Shown here one piece after another: positions 34,763 through 48,139 of a stretch of 64,000 nucleotides of DNA. Position 1 is the stretch's first letter. Each line of letters starts with the position of its first letter. The notes beneath the pieces were generated by a model, which was not told where the DNA came from, did no database searches, and saw only the letters and a program-made list of their open reading frames with translations. Position numbers and translations under genes: made by a program. This DNA is from Oncomelania hupensis (Eukaryota > Mollusca > Gastropoda > Littorinimorpha > Pomatiopsidae): assembly GCA_036898135.1 (NCBI GenBank), contig CM072519.1, positions 68,741,840 through 68,805,839 on the forward strand, read 5' to 3'.

Positions 34763-34939
34763 TTCAAAAATTTGAAAATGTCAAAATAATGTCACGAAAA
34801 TGAAAAGAGTGTCAAAAAAATCTTTGTTTTTTTCACAACAGTCATCAGAATGTCGTTTTTACAAGTGTGTGTGTGTGTGTGCAGGACAATTTTTATCACA
34901 GTCCTCTTTCGTATCTCGCCTTTAATCTAAACTAAAGTC

Positions 34940-35167
34940 TGACCTTGTCTTTAACCAGCTAAAATCCGTAAACTTGGCCTTTTGAAAACATGACCTTGAT
35001 AAATGATACAACTTGACCTTGGACTATCACAAGATGGCCGACGAACATACGCCCAACGATTCCCAGTTATGTTTTTTCTGTATTTATGCCGTCTTATCCA
35101 TGGACTAAATTAAACTTGACCTGGACATGAAATACTTTTTACCCTGACATTAAATATTTTGACCTTG
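34940..35167 (+). repeat. recurring TGACCTTG motifs in the junctophilin intron
   Basis: TGACCTTG occurs at 34940, 34991, 35014 and 35160, and TGACCTGG at 35117. The reverse complement CAAGGTCA matches the monomeric nuclear-receptor (ERR/SF-1) half-site. A decayed tandem repeat is an equally good explanation. Confidence 0.35.
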
Positions 35168-35178
35168 ACCTGTTGCAG

Positions 35179-37615
35179 GATGGCCAACGCACGTGCAAAG
35201 GCGGAGCAAGCCGACCAGGCAGCGGAGAAGGCGCAACAGGACAGCGACGTGGCGCGACTCAAAGCCAAAGAATACGCTCCCGAGTTCCACCAACCCGGTC
35301 AGTATAAGGAAAATTGGATATATTCAAACTGCTTGACAGTATCCAGCCTACAAATATTGCCGATTTTAACAAATCTGGTTTTTTCCTTCTTTTTTTTTTA
35401 ATAGCGCCCGGCGACCATATCTGGTGATTGATCGCATGTGATGTTAAACAAAATAAACAAAGGTCTATGAAAAGGTTGAACTGACGATGTCAGATCGTTT
35501 AAGCATTTTAGATTTATGTCTGTTCACTGTAAGTGATATTAGACAACAAAGGACAAATTAAATTAAATTAAATTAAATTAAATTATAACAATCAACTAAC
35601 TGGTGATTTTAAAATAACATTAACAATGTGTAGATGATATCAATGTCTTTCTTTGATTGACACGTATTTCTTGGTATTAATCCTTTGTTATTCTATTTTT
35701 GACATAATAATTGGGAAATTCAAACAATATATTACATTGCGAGCTGTTATTTGCAGGTACTGTGCGATACAGCGCAGTTATTCTTCATTGCCATCGTCGT
35801 TTTTATCTTCTTTTTCTCTCCTCCTCCTCCTTCCATATCATTCTTCTTCCATCATCTTCTTCTCCTTCTTTTTCTTCCCACTGCTTCTACAACGCAAATG
35901 TTTTTTGTATTGGTGTACAATTTGAGTAAGCTGCGTTTAGACTAAACGGAGTCCTTGGTGTTATGGGGGCTATAGAATTTTGGGTGAACATTACTCCATT
36001 AAGCTCTTACCTTGACTTCTGTGTGGCCTGTGCAGGGACAGACATACTGAAGAAAAAACTGGCGGACGGGCACGGACCCGAAGTGGGCGAGTTCGACTTC
36101 AGCCACATGGCCGAGCTGACGGCCAACCACGCGCCCTACCGCTCCAAGTCGCTGAACAATCCGCACGCGGATCCCAGCGCCTTCAACAACCCTTTGACCG
36201 CCCTCAGCGCTCATCCCCAACACAGTTCGCCGCCAGGCGCGCGGCCCAACGACTACAGCTACATGAACGCCACGGGAGGCGGGGGGCTGAGCCCCCACCC
36301 TCCCCCCGGCATGATGGGAGGGATGGGTGGAGGCCTGACCCCGCAGCAGATGATGGCACTGACGCCTCAGCAACAGCAGCAGGCCATGATGCAGCAGCAT
36401 CAGCAGCAGCAAGCGCTGATGTCCATGCAGCAACAACAACATCAACAGCAGCAGCAGCAGCAGGCCAACATGGCGCCGTCGTCGCACAACCGTTCGCCCT
36501 CGCTCAAGGTGCGGCGTTATTCCTTCCTGGCCGGCTCCCGACACGGCCGCGGCTTTTCCGACATTTTCAACTCCACCATCCTCACCGACCATTTCGACCA
36601 GTACTCGGCCGGCGACCGCGTCGACTCGGGCCTGGGACGTGACGTGATGGACGAAGGAGCGGCGGCGGTGACGGGCAACCACCTGACTGTGCGGCATCCC
36701 AGTCATCCGCCCCACCACCACCCCCATAAGGACACATCGCCGGACTCCGGTCTGTCGGACGACGACTCCAAGCTTAGGCCTTTACAGCGGCGTCGGACCA
36801 TGCCGTGCATCGTGGACAACAAGCAGGCGCTGGCGGCGGTCGGCGGAGGAGCCGAGGGATCGGCGGCCCAGGCCGTGAAAGACCAGTCCACCGCGCACTC
36901 CAGTGAGGATCTGGCCTCCCGCGCCGCCATCAACCCCGAGACCTACATCATCGAGAACGGCATCCGCAAGCGCGTCAAGGCCGAGGTGCACCAACAACGG
37001 AGCGGTGGCGTCAGTAGGCCCCCGGGCACGCTGCCTCGCCAGTTCACCATCGAGGATAACCCTGAACGGCGCGAGACACGGGAAGCACGTGCCCGGGGCA
37101 GTCTGCCCGACCTGAAACACGTGACGGCCGTGAAACCCATGTCGCGCATTGAGGCCTACCGGCTGAGCAACGAGCGGCGCGAGGAACTACGGCGACTGCA
37201 GGAGATGGCGGAACGTCGGCGTCATGGAGACATGGGGGTCATCTTGGGAGACGTGAAGGTGGGTTTATGTGAAAGTTAATGCCATTGCAACCACACGTTG
37301 GACAAATACAATTCAACCACACGTTGGACAAATACAATTAAACCACAGTGAATGTCAAACAGAGTCATCATGAATTAATAAGGCCTAGGCAGGCTCAATA
37401 TGTTTCACTCTGTATCGTGTGACGTGAAGACCCGATAGACGTTTTGAAAGTTAAACACCAATTGTTCTGTTTTCACACCTGTACGATGTTATTCCGTGTT
37501 TGGCTGATGGTTTATTTGTGTGTTTCAGGATTGGTGCCAAGAGCGACAACTACTAGTGCTAGTGATTGCTGTCAACCTCAGCCTGGCTACAATGTTCTTC
37601 CATCTCTTGTCATGA
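35179..37615 (+). CDS. junctophilin, last three coding exons
   Basis: Junctophilins tether the plasma membrane to the endoplasmic or sarcoplasmic reticulum at junctions used for excitation-calcium release coupling. Exons: 35179-35297, 36036-37258 and 37529-37615, all GT-AG and in phase, giving 475 residues here. Exon 1 holds the conserved helix (ANARAKAEQADQAAEKAQQ, then EYAPEFHQPG); vertebrate junctophilins have the same AKAEAADQA..FYQPG pattern. Exon 2 is a long disordered linker with a glutamine/methionine-rich tract, a KVRRYSFLAGSRHGRGFSD block, a Ser/Asp block (SPDSGLSDDDS), NPETYIIENGIRKRV, and a charged helix near MSRIEAYRLSNERREEL. The last exon encodes a tail anchor, LLVLVIAVNLSLATMFFHLL, then Ser and stop. 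The N-terminal MORN-repeat exons were not found in the 35 kb upstream, so the gene is 5'-incomplete here. Which vertebrate paralogue it matches cannot be said. Confidence 0.88.
36352..36468 (+). repeat. polyglutamine-coding CAG/CAA tract in junctophilin
   Basis: Mixed CAG/CAA codons, interrupted by Met, His and Ala, encode Gln runs of up to seven residues. The frame is that of the surrounding exon. Confidence 0.9.
37288..37339 (+). repeat. 26-bp tandem duplication in the last junctophilin intron
   Basis: CAACCACACGTTGGACAAAT plus ACAATT occurs twice head to tail without change. Confidence 0.85.
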
Positions 37616-38186
37616 TCGTCACCAGGGCGTGGCCACAATCTCTTTGCCTAACTTTGCCCTGGCTAGGGTTGGAACTCGCTCCCCTAGCAAGTGCAGCACC
37701 CATGTTCAACCCACTCTGGGATGTCCAGCGTCCAGTCAGCATCGTCCACGAAGCCAGACCTTGACCCTAACGATGACGGGCGAGGGTGGAGTTTTATCGT
37801 GGCCGATGTGGAGGAGGATGGCAATGACAAGAACGCGCGCGTGTGTGTGTGTGCATCATTTCGACTGGTTGTTGCATTTGTAAAAAAAAAAGTTGCCGAG
37901 CTCCGCCAGCTAAAAAGGTTCATGTAGCTGTGCGTTGGCCGAGCGTGATGATGACGTTGCTGTTGTTTTGTTGCCCCGGCCTGCTGCTAAAGAGGCCGGA
38001 AGCGTCTTGTGGTGTTTTTACTTTTGTTACGAGGCCCGTGTGATTTTGTTGGTGGGCGCGGCGGCCTGGTGCTGCTCCTCGTGTGTGATCAAATGACGTC
38101 TGCCTTGTTTCTTCTCTTGCTTTTCACGTCGCTGTCCTTCATCCTCTCCACACACCATTGTCAGCACCCCAGTGACTTCACATTAC

Positions 38187-38383
38187 TGACGTCACTTTAA
38201 TAATGACGTCACGTTACTGCGGCAACACGTCACATCGAGCCTGATGACACGCTACGCGTCATTGCCGACATCATGGATGATGGGTTCATGTGCAGCCTCT
38301 TCTGACTCGAAGTACTCTTCTGAAGTCATACTTTCTTTTGTTGTTGTTGAGATCTTGGGTCATACTTGGAGATTCTGACGTCA
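38187..38383. promoter_or_regulatory. cluster of TGACGTCA (CRE/ATF-like) sites
   Basis: Perfect octamers at 38187-38194, 38204-38211 and 38376-38383, with partial versions (TGACGTCT near 38094, TTACGTCA near 38396). They lie 0.6-0.8 kb after the junctophilin stop. Confidence 0.35.
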
Positions 38384-40698
38384 CACTGAGACCTTTACGT
38401 CACATCTATCTTACTGTTCAGGTCTACTAAGAAATGTTTTCTGTGTGGGTGTATGTGTGCGTGCACCCGTGCGTGTGCGCGTGTGTGTGTGTGTGTTTGT
38501 GTGTGTTAGGGGTGGTCTTGTAGATGGTGGGGTTTTGGAGCATGATTCTAGTCTTGATCACAATCCCCTGGACTTTTCCTAAATGTAGAGGATGACCGAA
38601 TATATCATGTTGTGAGCGACCCTCCAGTATATAATAACGTTATGTGTAAACTGCAAGAATCCTTATGCGCCCTGTGTCAGGGGACTCTAATCTACACCAT
38701 ACTGCAAGGACCCCACTCTACAGCAAAACAAAGTGCTGACTGACTGAGCTTCACAGCGACAAATGCATTTCTTTCAGTGCTGGACAATTTAACTTCACCA
38801 AAAAAGAGAATTCATTTCCTTGCAGTGCTGGCCAAATGTGGCAGCAGCGTTATTCAGCTTCCTAAGTGCGACGCGCGGTGTAAAATGTTTCAAGGCAAGT
38901 TTGTCGGAATTAAATTAGCGGTACCAAGCATCGAGAGTTCAGTTCGTAACATTGTTAATGCGTTATCTGTGTAATGTTTGTTGTAACCAGGCCATCGATA
39001 ATCAATCTTGAAGAAGAGGTTTCCAGAGATGATAATATTTTATAACACATCTAATGTGCTATATTTATGTTAAGCAGTGGTGATTCAGACGTCCAGAGTG
39101 AGCAGTCATGTTGCAATCATAATGGCGATCAGTATTTGATCATCAAGATGAAATCGTGGTCTTGTCATCGATGAGATCATTACTACAGCGTGCTCTAAAG
39201 TGTGTTCAGGTCCCGAAGTTACAAGCTTATAAAAAAAATTTTTTTTTGTTAATTTCTCCACTTGACTGATTGCCCCAGTCCGTAGCATGTTCGGAAAATC
39301 CATTTCTCTCCCTGCTCCGTCTTATTGGCGCTAACTAGCTCTTGGTACTACACTGTGTGGTCTAGCATTGGCCAAGGAGTTGTTTTTCTTCTGCGCTATT
39401 TTGGGATTCTCCTCTTTGTGTATCAGCTAACGTGTGAACAGACCAAAACAGTGTGAAAGCAATTATTTAGGGTGATCAAGAAGGTTTCCGCAGTTTATTT
39501 CACCCACAAAACAGTCACCAGAGTTGTCCATCCTCAACGTGACCTTGTGACCTTGCCCTCTGACTTTTTTTGTTACAATGAATAATCTTTGTCTCTTATT
39601 TTTTACTTTCTATATTTATTAATTTTTTTACATTTTAATCTGTACACTTGATAGTGCTTGGTATTTTTGGTTTGTTAGCACTTTCTTGAAAAATTTATAT
39701 ATATATATATAACTTGTGATTGCTATTGACATGAAGCGCCTGAGTGTTCGTATGTTTGCCTGCATGCATGCATACATGTCTGCCTGCCTGCCTGACTGTT
39801 AGTGAGTCTGGCCGGACAGCGGGCTGACCGGCTCTTATATTAAAACAATAATTTAAAAGCTGGGCTTTTGGTAAGCTGCCCTCCGATTGACTTTTCTCTC
39901 TTTCAAGTACAACAATGAATTCTAGTCAAAAGTAAAGTTAAAAGCCACCCCAATTAATTTTAGTATTTTCCGTAAGGACCTAAGAAATGCGAGCCACAGT
40001 GAAAACTAAATACCATCATTGTTTCAAAGCAGCAGAGCTATCATTCCTTGAATCATATGCCATTAGACAATCAGCACAAAAGTCTGCGTTGTATCATGCT
40101 GAAGCAAAATATTAAAACAACACTTACCAGCCAAAGTCAAAGTGATTCACCAAAAACAATATGACTGCATGGTTATTAATTTAAGTGACAACAGTAATTT
40201 TTGACCATCAGATCTATAACAACTTTTAACAAATTCTTTGTTGTTTTTTTTTAAACTAAAATTTGGAATATTATCATTGTATATCTTTAAATCCTTCTGG
40301 TTGAAAGGGAGAGCGAAACGTGAGTCTGAGGGAAGGTCGAATGTAATATGTTCTTATCAAATGTGTTAGAGCGATCACCCAAAACATACAAATCTACTTT
40401 CTTCAGGAAAAAAGATCAAATTGATGTTGACCCACCATGAACACTTTCTAAGCGCACAATTGCTGTACCGTGGTTAAGCTGTACATGCTTTTTAAGTTTT
40501 GCTTGCAAATTGGCATACTGAGGCAATAGACACATGAATTATAGGTGTGCAGTTTTGAGGGAAGAATCGCACTATAAAAAATGGATTACATTGTACAGTT
40601 AGCTTTAAATTTATTATGGTCACATGTGTCTTTTATGCAGGTTGTTCTAGCTTATATCTGACACAATGTGAGCTAAAAATTATATATATATATATATA

Positions 40699-40785
40699 AT
40701 TATTATTATTATTATTATTTAATTGTTCTTATATAGCGCTTTTCCAGCTCAAGAGCTGCTCAAGGCGCTGGCCGATACAGTATAT
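40699..40785 (-). repeat. SINE tail fragment
   Basis: ATTATT array followed by ATATAGCGCTTTTCCAGCTC and GCTCAAGGCGCTGGCCGATA, the inverted 3' end of family A. Confidence 0.65.
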
Positions 40786-41329
40786 ATATCTCTATCTATC
40801 TATCTATATATATAGCTACATTTATGGATCTACAGAAGCAGATAGTAATTTAGAGTTGGAAGGAGTACAAATTTACAGTGTAAGTCAAAGCACCGAGTGT
40901 TTGTAGAAGGTAAAATAATGTCAAATCTTGAGGCAAAACATTTGAAGCGCTGATTGCAGTCAGCAAATCCACTGAGAAGAGCTGCGTTGAACAAAATAAA
41001 ATGACAGGAACTGACAGAGAAACAAAAGCATGCCTGGTTAATGATGTAAAATGTTAAAATGTCAGTATTGAAGTAGGCGCTCGACAGTTTCAATGGTGAT
41101 TATGAAGCTTGCGTTTAAGCGTTTGGGCATAAGATGTAAGTAAGGCACACTGCAGAAGCCTGTTGATGTGTATATTCCCCAAAACAATATAGTCAAAGAC
41201 CAAGACAAGTGTTGTTGTAAGCATAGGTTGAACACATTCAGTATGATTTATTCATATTAATAAGAAGAATAAGAACAATATCAATAATAAATAAGAATGA
41301 GAATAATAATACACTCAGTATTTATTTAA

Positions 41330-41560
41330 TAATAATAATAATAATAATAATGATGATGATGATAATAATAATAATAAAAATAATCAGAAGAAGAAGAAGA
41401 AAAAAAGGTGAAGAATACATAGTTCTTGCAACACTGCTTTCTACATATGTGTTGCTGCTGCTGTTGATATTGATAACGATAATAATAACAATAATAATAA
41501 TAATAATAATAATAAAATAATAATAATAATAATAATAAAAATAATCAGAAGAAGAAAAAG
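41330..41560. repeat. (AAT)n/(GAT)n arrays with a duplicated segment
   Basis: Two AAT arrays, each followed by AATCAGAAGAAGAA and CATAGTTCTTGCAACACTGC (copies near 41420 and 41570), so an approximately 150-bp segment was duplicated. Confidence 0.8.
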
Positions 41561-44500
41561 AAGAATAATACATAGTTCTTGCAACACTGCTGAAGCAAGT
41601 AGAAATAGCATTTCAACAGCTTTACATGGAAATGCGATATTTTTCATCAGTGGGCAACTGTATTTGCTAAAAAGATGTTAGCCTGTTTAGTCTTAAACCA
41701 CCTGTCATAGTATACAGCATACCACCCATAACAGTATTTTATTAATATAATTCCTTATTGTCGCTATCATTTCCCTATTAGAAAATATATTAATACCTGG
41801 CTTATTGTCTCTGTAATGTAATTATCCTATGGATCTTTCTGGTACTGTGATTCTACTCTCACCATTTAGTGTTTGAAATAAAGACCTACCTTCACCCTTT
41901 CTCCTCTTCGTTTCGAGATTTGCAGAGTTGTAAAATATTCAACAAAGGATTGTGCTATATTGATGAAGAAAGAATGCAAGAAAGAATTACAAAGTTTAAG
42001 AAGTCAGGAAAGATAAATACAGAGAGTGTTCTACTACCACTAAGGTAAAATTAGGATATAATACAGACAGAAAGAAAAAACAACTCATTATACACAGCTT
42101 AGAGAGACTCACAGCGTCTTAAGCCTTGCTTCAAAGTAGTGAGAAGCAAGTATAAGCCTTGTTGACTCTCAGCTACACTGTGTGAATTTGGGCCTGACTG
42201 GTCTGAGAAAGACCCAGAAGAAGTTTGAGAGTATTATAGCTGTACTGTCTCGGTAAAAGTGAACAGAAAGCATTAGAAAAGCTGCATAAATTCGTATTGG
42301 TGTTTCCACTAAAGGCATTTTGTAGAAGAATTTCCGCTGATGGAAGTAAACAGCAAAAGATGTAAACAAATCCATTTGAGGCGACAACAGAAACACACAG
42401 GTAGAAAATAGTGTGTTACCTCAAGGGAGACAATTGTTTTGGGGGTAAATTGCACAAATGGGTTAGTTTATACTTTAGATGTTGGGAATGGAGTGATTGG
42501 ACTGGAAAGCAGCCAATAGATGTGGTAAGCAGGTTAGTCTTGCCTTTGCAAAATAGGATTGGAGTGGCTTGAAGCATATCAGAAAAGTGTGTAATAAAAT
42601 TAAATACAGGACTGTGGTTTACACAAGTCACTGTCATTTTGTTACAACTTTCGTAGAATTGGAGGTCGGAGTGTCTGGCAATATACACAATTGACAAACA
42701 ATAATTTATTTTCTCTATATAAAGCTGAAAATCAAATAAATATGTTGTTATAACAATTGACAAATATTTTATAAGTTATAAAACCTTAATTTTTTTATGA
42801 TGATAATATTCACCGACGATAAAGGTGTGCTCTCTCTTGCCAAAAGACAAGCCCACATTTTTCTTCACTTTTGGTTCTGCGCATGTGTGATATAAATTTT
42901 CTATATCATTTCTTGGGAAAATGTGGAATTCAAATCTAAGTGGAAAATGTGTTGAACATAACCTTTATTATTATCTTATATTTCGCTCTTCTTTGGTTTA
43001 GAGGCAACCTCAGTGAATTACTGAAGATGACATCATTTGCTGGTGGTTAGCCTCTCGCCTGCATTGTTCATATTTTAATTTTCCTTGACTGGATTAACAT
43101 TTCACAATGTCACATTAAGTTCACTACTGTTAGAACATAATACCTGGGCTATATCAACCCTTAAGCTGGTTGTCATGACAAAAGTCGCTCTAAACAATTC
43201 ATTTGGTTCTGTTGATCGCGGCTATTTCTATTTTTCCGTATCTGAAGTGAATGGCTTCCTTTTCATCACCCCCTTCGATGAAGACAACCCTGAACATGAA
43301 TTGGAACTTCTTGAAGACCGTTATATATTGTTTCCAAATAATTGCACCTAGAACCATGTCTTTCCCTAATTAGGTAATCATATCAGGGTAATGACTAATG
43401 GTTAATACAATGCTAAAACAAAAGACTGACAAAAGCACTATTTTGTTTTGGGGCTAAAACTAGTACTGTGTGTAGGGTCCTTAGGTTCAGCAGCCGTCTG
43501 AGGCACAAGGTCAAATAGCTTAAACAGAAGAAGAAAGAACAGCTGAAGTGAGAAAGAGAGAGCTAGAGAAAGGACTAACGTTCTAAGCTTTCAGACATTT
43601 TCCATTTCTAGCAGCTTCAGGCACAAATACAAACCCCACTTTTTCACTGGTCGTAATATTTCAAATTATAAAATTAGCTATTAGTGCGGACATTTTAAAT
43701 ATTTCATAAAGGGCTTTCCATTAGTTTGGAGGAGAAAACTGACCCACACTTGTGATATTTCCTTATATTTTGGAGAAGAGGCTATAACATCAATGGGTAA
43801 TTATATTTTGGAACAAAAGACTGTATAACAACAGCAACGGGTCATTATTATTCAGTGAAGCCACTGTAAATCCAAACAATAAGCACAGAGCACTGACATT
43901 TTACATTTTTCATTTTTGGGTTTTAATAAGATTTTGTGGGAAATTTCACCCTTCATTTTGGCCATTATGAATTAAATTTCACAGAGGAGATTTTAATCTA
44001 AAACCCCGAGTGCATTGAGTGTGAACAGATTAGGTTTATCACGCTTGGTTTGCTAGTTTGGGGGAAAATTCATCCATAGTTTTGAATGTCATTTGATTTC
44101 GCATAAGAGACTTATAAAATACCGCACGCACATAGCACAAGCCAGCTGTTTGACTTCAGTCATATTGTATGACTTGACAGCAGTCGTTAATTAAGAAATA
44201 TTTTTTTCCTTTATCACTAATCTTAATAACAATGTTTAAAGAGTATTGATGCATTACAAGTGTTTTGGGTGGCTTTTTAGGTTTTGAAATATTTACACTC
44301 GTGTGCTATAAAATTCCTTGGAGCTTTTTATTTGTTTCCAGTGTTCACAATAATGCAGTGTTTAAAACATTTGTATTAATATTTCACGTGTTCTCGTGCA
44401 TCATTTTGGTTCATTTTGAAAACATTCACACATTCTTTTTTTCTTTTTTTTCATTTCAAAGCTTGCACATACATTTTACATTTAAATTGTTTTCCTACTT

Positions 44501-46029
44501 TTTTTGTTTGAGACACTCTTATTCCATTTTTCAAGGGAAACTTTCAAGTGTTCAAAACAATTTTTCACCCTGCTCATTCGCTTTAAATTGTTTTCTCTCA
44601 ATATTTTACTTTTCTTTTTTTTAAATTAAATTTTTATTACACTAAGAGAATGTCAATTCCCATCTTTTTAACGGAAAAAGTGGATTGGCTGTTATTGAGC
44701 TTGTTGCACGAGTGAGTGAATGCAGCATGATGATTTGTTGCAATTTATATAAATATCTGCTCCATTATGGAGGCTAACATGAGGTTTTTGTGTGCCACAT
44801 TCTCATTCTTGCTTTAAAAAAAACCCTACCTAGTATATTACAAGTCGAGATAAAAATCTCCTTAGATAAATAGACATAAGAAAACAAATTATACTGTGAA
44901 AGACATATTGCCCTTAACAAATGTGTGGGAAATGTTTTTGAGTTTCATTTTAAAACAAAATCTTCACTTTTATTTACAAGAAGTGGAAATAACATTTCTG
45001 TAGATTTAAAAAGATTGTACTGTGAAAGGTATTTGGAGTTTCAAACTAACAAAATACTGTTTTCTCCTATTACAGAAATATTGTATGTGAGCTCAGATAA
45101 TTGCTTTAACCATTTCATTAATTTATAAAAAAAATAATTTTAATTTGCTTTAAGAAAATGATAATAAAATTCATAATTGATTGTCTTGATCCAGCTAGAC
45201 CTGACTAATACATATTAAGTCACATAAAGATAGGACACTAAATAAGACACAAGGAATATAAGATCAGCAGATCTAGTCCTACTACTAATTACTACTACTA
45301 CTACTTATACGAATAAGATTTAAGCTCTAGTGTTTTACTGTGGTTCTCTAGTGTAACATCAGGTTTAGGTTTAAGGTTTCATAGAAGTTCATTAAATCAC
45401 TGTTTGTACTTCTACCATTAAAAAAGAAAATTGGCATGACTGATTTAAAGCACTGTATTTTCCTCTCAACACTTTGTGCACATTGTTCATTACATGTTAC
45501 TGACTGACACATTACCAACCTCCAATTCTTGAAAGACTAACTTATGTTATTGAAAAATTGAAATACAATAATAATGGTATACTGAATTTTATACAATGCT
45601 GGTAGATTCCAGCGATGAATAAATCATCAAATAATATTCATATTTACAGTTTGTAGATTCTAGCAATGAATTAGGTCATCAAATAATATTTTAATATTTA
45701 ATTTAGATTTTAACAACATTTGTTTTTTACTAAGAGAACTGAATCACGAGATAAGGTTTTCCCTTAGATTCTACTTAGAAGATGGTTTAGTTTTAATATT
45801 ACATTATAAGTCTACTGTCTCAGATTAAAATCTTAAGAGTTTAGAGGGCCTTGGTTTTACTTCTTCAGTCTGAAATCTTCAAACATGATTTTGGAATAAA
45901 ATAAGAGAACGGCTAGCAAAAGAAAAGATTTTGATCAAGGATTTCCATTCTCAATCTCACAGATTATAGTGTTGTTTTTTTTCTTTTCCCAGAATTTTCT
46001 GTGATACTGCTTAACCAATCGTGATATAA

Positions 46030-46460
46030 ACCGTGCTGGTCATGTGATTAAGATTTTATCCTCTGATTGGCCTGCTTGTAAATGATTCATGAGCCAATAA
46101 GATTGGTCTAAATTATTTATCAACCAATAGATTTGGGTAAAATAATGTACCATCCTATGGAATTGATCTGAAAGTATTTATTCGCCAATTTATCTAAATA
46201 CTAGTTATATATTAGCCAATCAAATTGATCTAAATACTAATTATGTATTAGCCAATCGAATCAAAGCTACCCATACAAGGGGTTATGTGCAATATGATTT
46301 ACTGTAATAACGACCAATTGAATTGATCTAAATATTAGTTATATATTAGGCCATTCAATGGATCTAAATACTAATTATATATTAGCCAATTGAATTGAAG
46401 CAACAATTACAAGGGGTTATGTGCAATATGATGTACTGTTGTATAGCCAATGGACGTTGG
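46030..46460. repeat. CCAAT-rich degenerate tandem repeat
   Basis: CCAAT or ATTGG recurs about ten times, within units like TATATTAGCCAAT(C/T)AAATTGATCTAAATACTA. A larger approximately 130-bp duplication repeats ACAAGGGGTTATGTGCAATA at about 46275 and 46410. Confidence 0.65.
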
Positions 46461-48133
46461 TCCATCAGTGATCGCTGCAAGTTGCAATGGAATAATAAAC
46501 ACAGTGGAACAACAAACGCAATGAAAAAACAAACACAATGGTAGAATAAACACAATGGTAGAATAAACACAAACACAGTGGGATCATGTGCAATATGAAG
46601 GAGTACAAACTTATTGATAAATATGTCTCAAGAGACTTTGTGCAATATTTTTGCATTGTCAGTTTAAAGACACTCCTTAGGATTTGGACACGGTGTCAGA
46701 CGGCAGGCTGTGTTGTTTCGTGTGTAGTCGTGGACTAATTCAAAGACTGTAGAATAATACATAAGACTCCTCCACACACAGAGTTATCTTTCCTCAAAAG
46801 ACTGCTTAATATTGAATCTGTCTGTATGATGCGTTGAAAGCATTTTTTTTGTTTTTTGGGGGGGGGGGGAAGGGGAAAGCGGGGGGGTTGTACCATGTGA
46901 CACTTTTGAATTTGACAAACTGGCAGTTATGATGAAGATAAAACTACTGTTGTTGTTTTCTGCTGTTTTCCTATATTCTTAATAACTCGTGTGTGCGCAT
47001 ATTGTGATTTTTAAACGCAAACATTTGATATGGACGTGTCTTTCTTTTCCTCTCTTCTTCGTCATTCTATGTGTTCCGTTGTTGCAAACGGCATTACCTT
47101 ATTTCTTGATTTATTTGTAGTAGTTGGATTTTTTTAAAATGAGGATGTTGCAAACTGTTTTTACTAGTAGGGCGTTACATAGTTATTTATACATTTTGAT
47201 GCATGCATGATACCCAGAACTGCAACACTGGTTCACATAATTTTCAAACGTAATTTATATTTTGTGCATTGTGTTTTGTTTTGTTGTCTTCTTCAAATTT
47301 CCCCACGACGCGGTTTGTTATGTCATTTCATAGTCATCTTTTTACCTCTTCTTGTGAAGATTCCAAAATGTGTGTTTTTCAAATCATTGATATGGATTCT
47401 CTCTCCATTTCAACAGCGAGTTCCTTCCCTTTTGGCCACAAAGTGCCATGGTGGTTTTTAAACACTAAATTCTCTCCCCTGACATTGGCATGTTGCATAA
47501 AATGTTTTTTTAAAAATGTGTTGAATGCTCATTTGCCATGGTAGCTGTGGTGCATGTAGGTGGACTAAGAAGCTGGTGTGCATATACGTTAGGTGACGTC
47601 TTGGTTGCAGCAGATGATATTGCGTTGGTGAATGCGTTACGCTGCCTAGAAACATGGACTTTTTTCTTTGTTGATGTCCAGCTTCTTTATTTCTGTATAG
47701 CATTTTCATGATATATATCTCTACTCTTTCTTTCCTTCTTCTCTTTGTAAACAAATGGGTTCAGTCTTTTCTTTTTCTCCAAGCCTTTTTGCTTTCTCTC
47801 CTCCCTCCATTTTTCTCATCTTTATTTTCATTTTCTTCTTCTTTCTTTCTCTTCTATCTCCATCTTTTTTTCTTCTTCTTCTTTTCTCTCATTCGACTTT
47901 CTCTCTTTCATTTGTCTTCTTTGTTCCCCTCCTTTCCTTTATTTCATTTCATGTTATTATATTGATTTTCTAATTCTTCCGCACACCCCCTTTTCATCCA
48001 AAGTCCTACGTAATATTATTAGCCTTCGCAAATAAGCTTCTTTTCTTTATGCCGTTCTGCAAATAGCTGATTTTTTTTTTAACTCTCAGTTTATAATTGT
48101 ATACTTTATAATTTTATACTGAAATTTGTTTTT

Positions 48134-48139
48134 AATAAA
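48134..48139 (+). terminator. candidate poly(A) signal AATAAA
   Basis: AATAAA followed at once by a T-rich stretch. It could serve a very long junctophilin 3' UTR, but it is 10.5 kb past the stop, so this is weak. Confidence 0.25.

Larger units (their letters stand above)
34586..34863. mobile_element. MITE with degenerate telomere-like core, inserted in a GT repeat
   Basis: Left end TGTAGAAACGACGTT; right end inverted TGTAAAAACGACATT. GT microsatellite lies on both sides. The centre holds the repeats listed separately. No coding capacity. The superfamily is not assigned. Confidence 0.55.

Noticed and set aside
38777..38974. 65-residue frame with MLDNLTSPKKRIHFLAV as a small gene
   Set aside because: No homology I recognise, no clear promoter or poly(A) context, and the length is expected by chance in AT-rich DNA.
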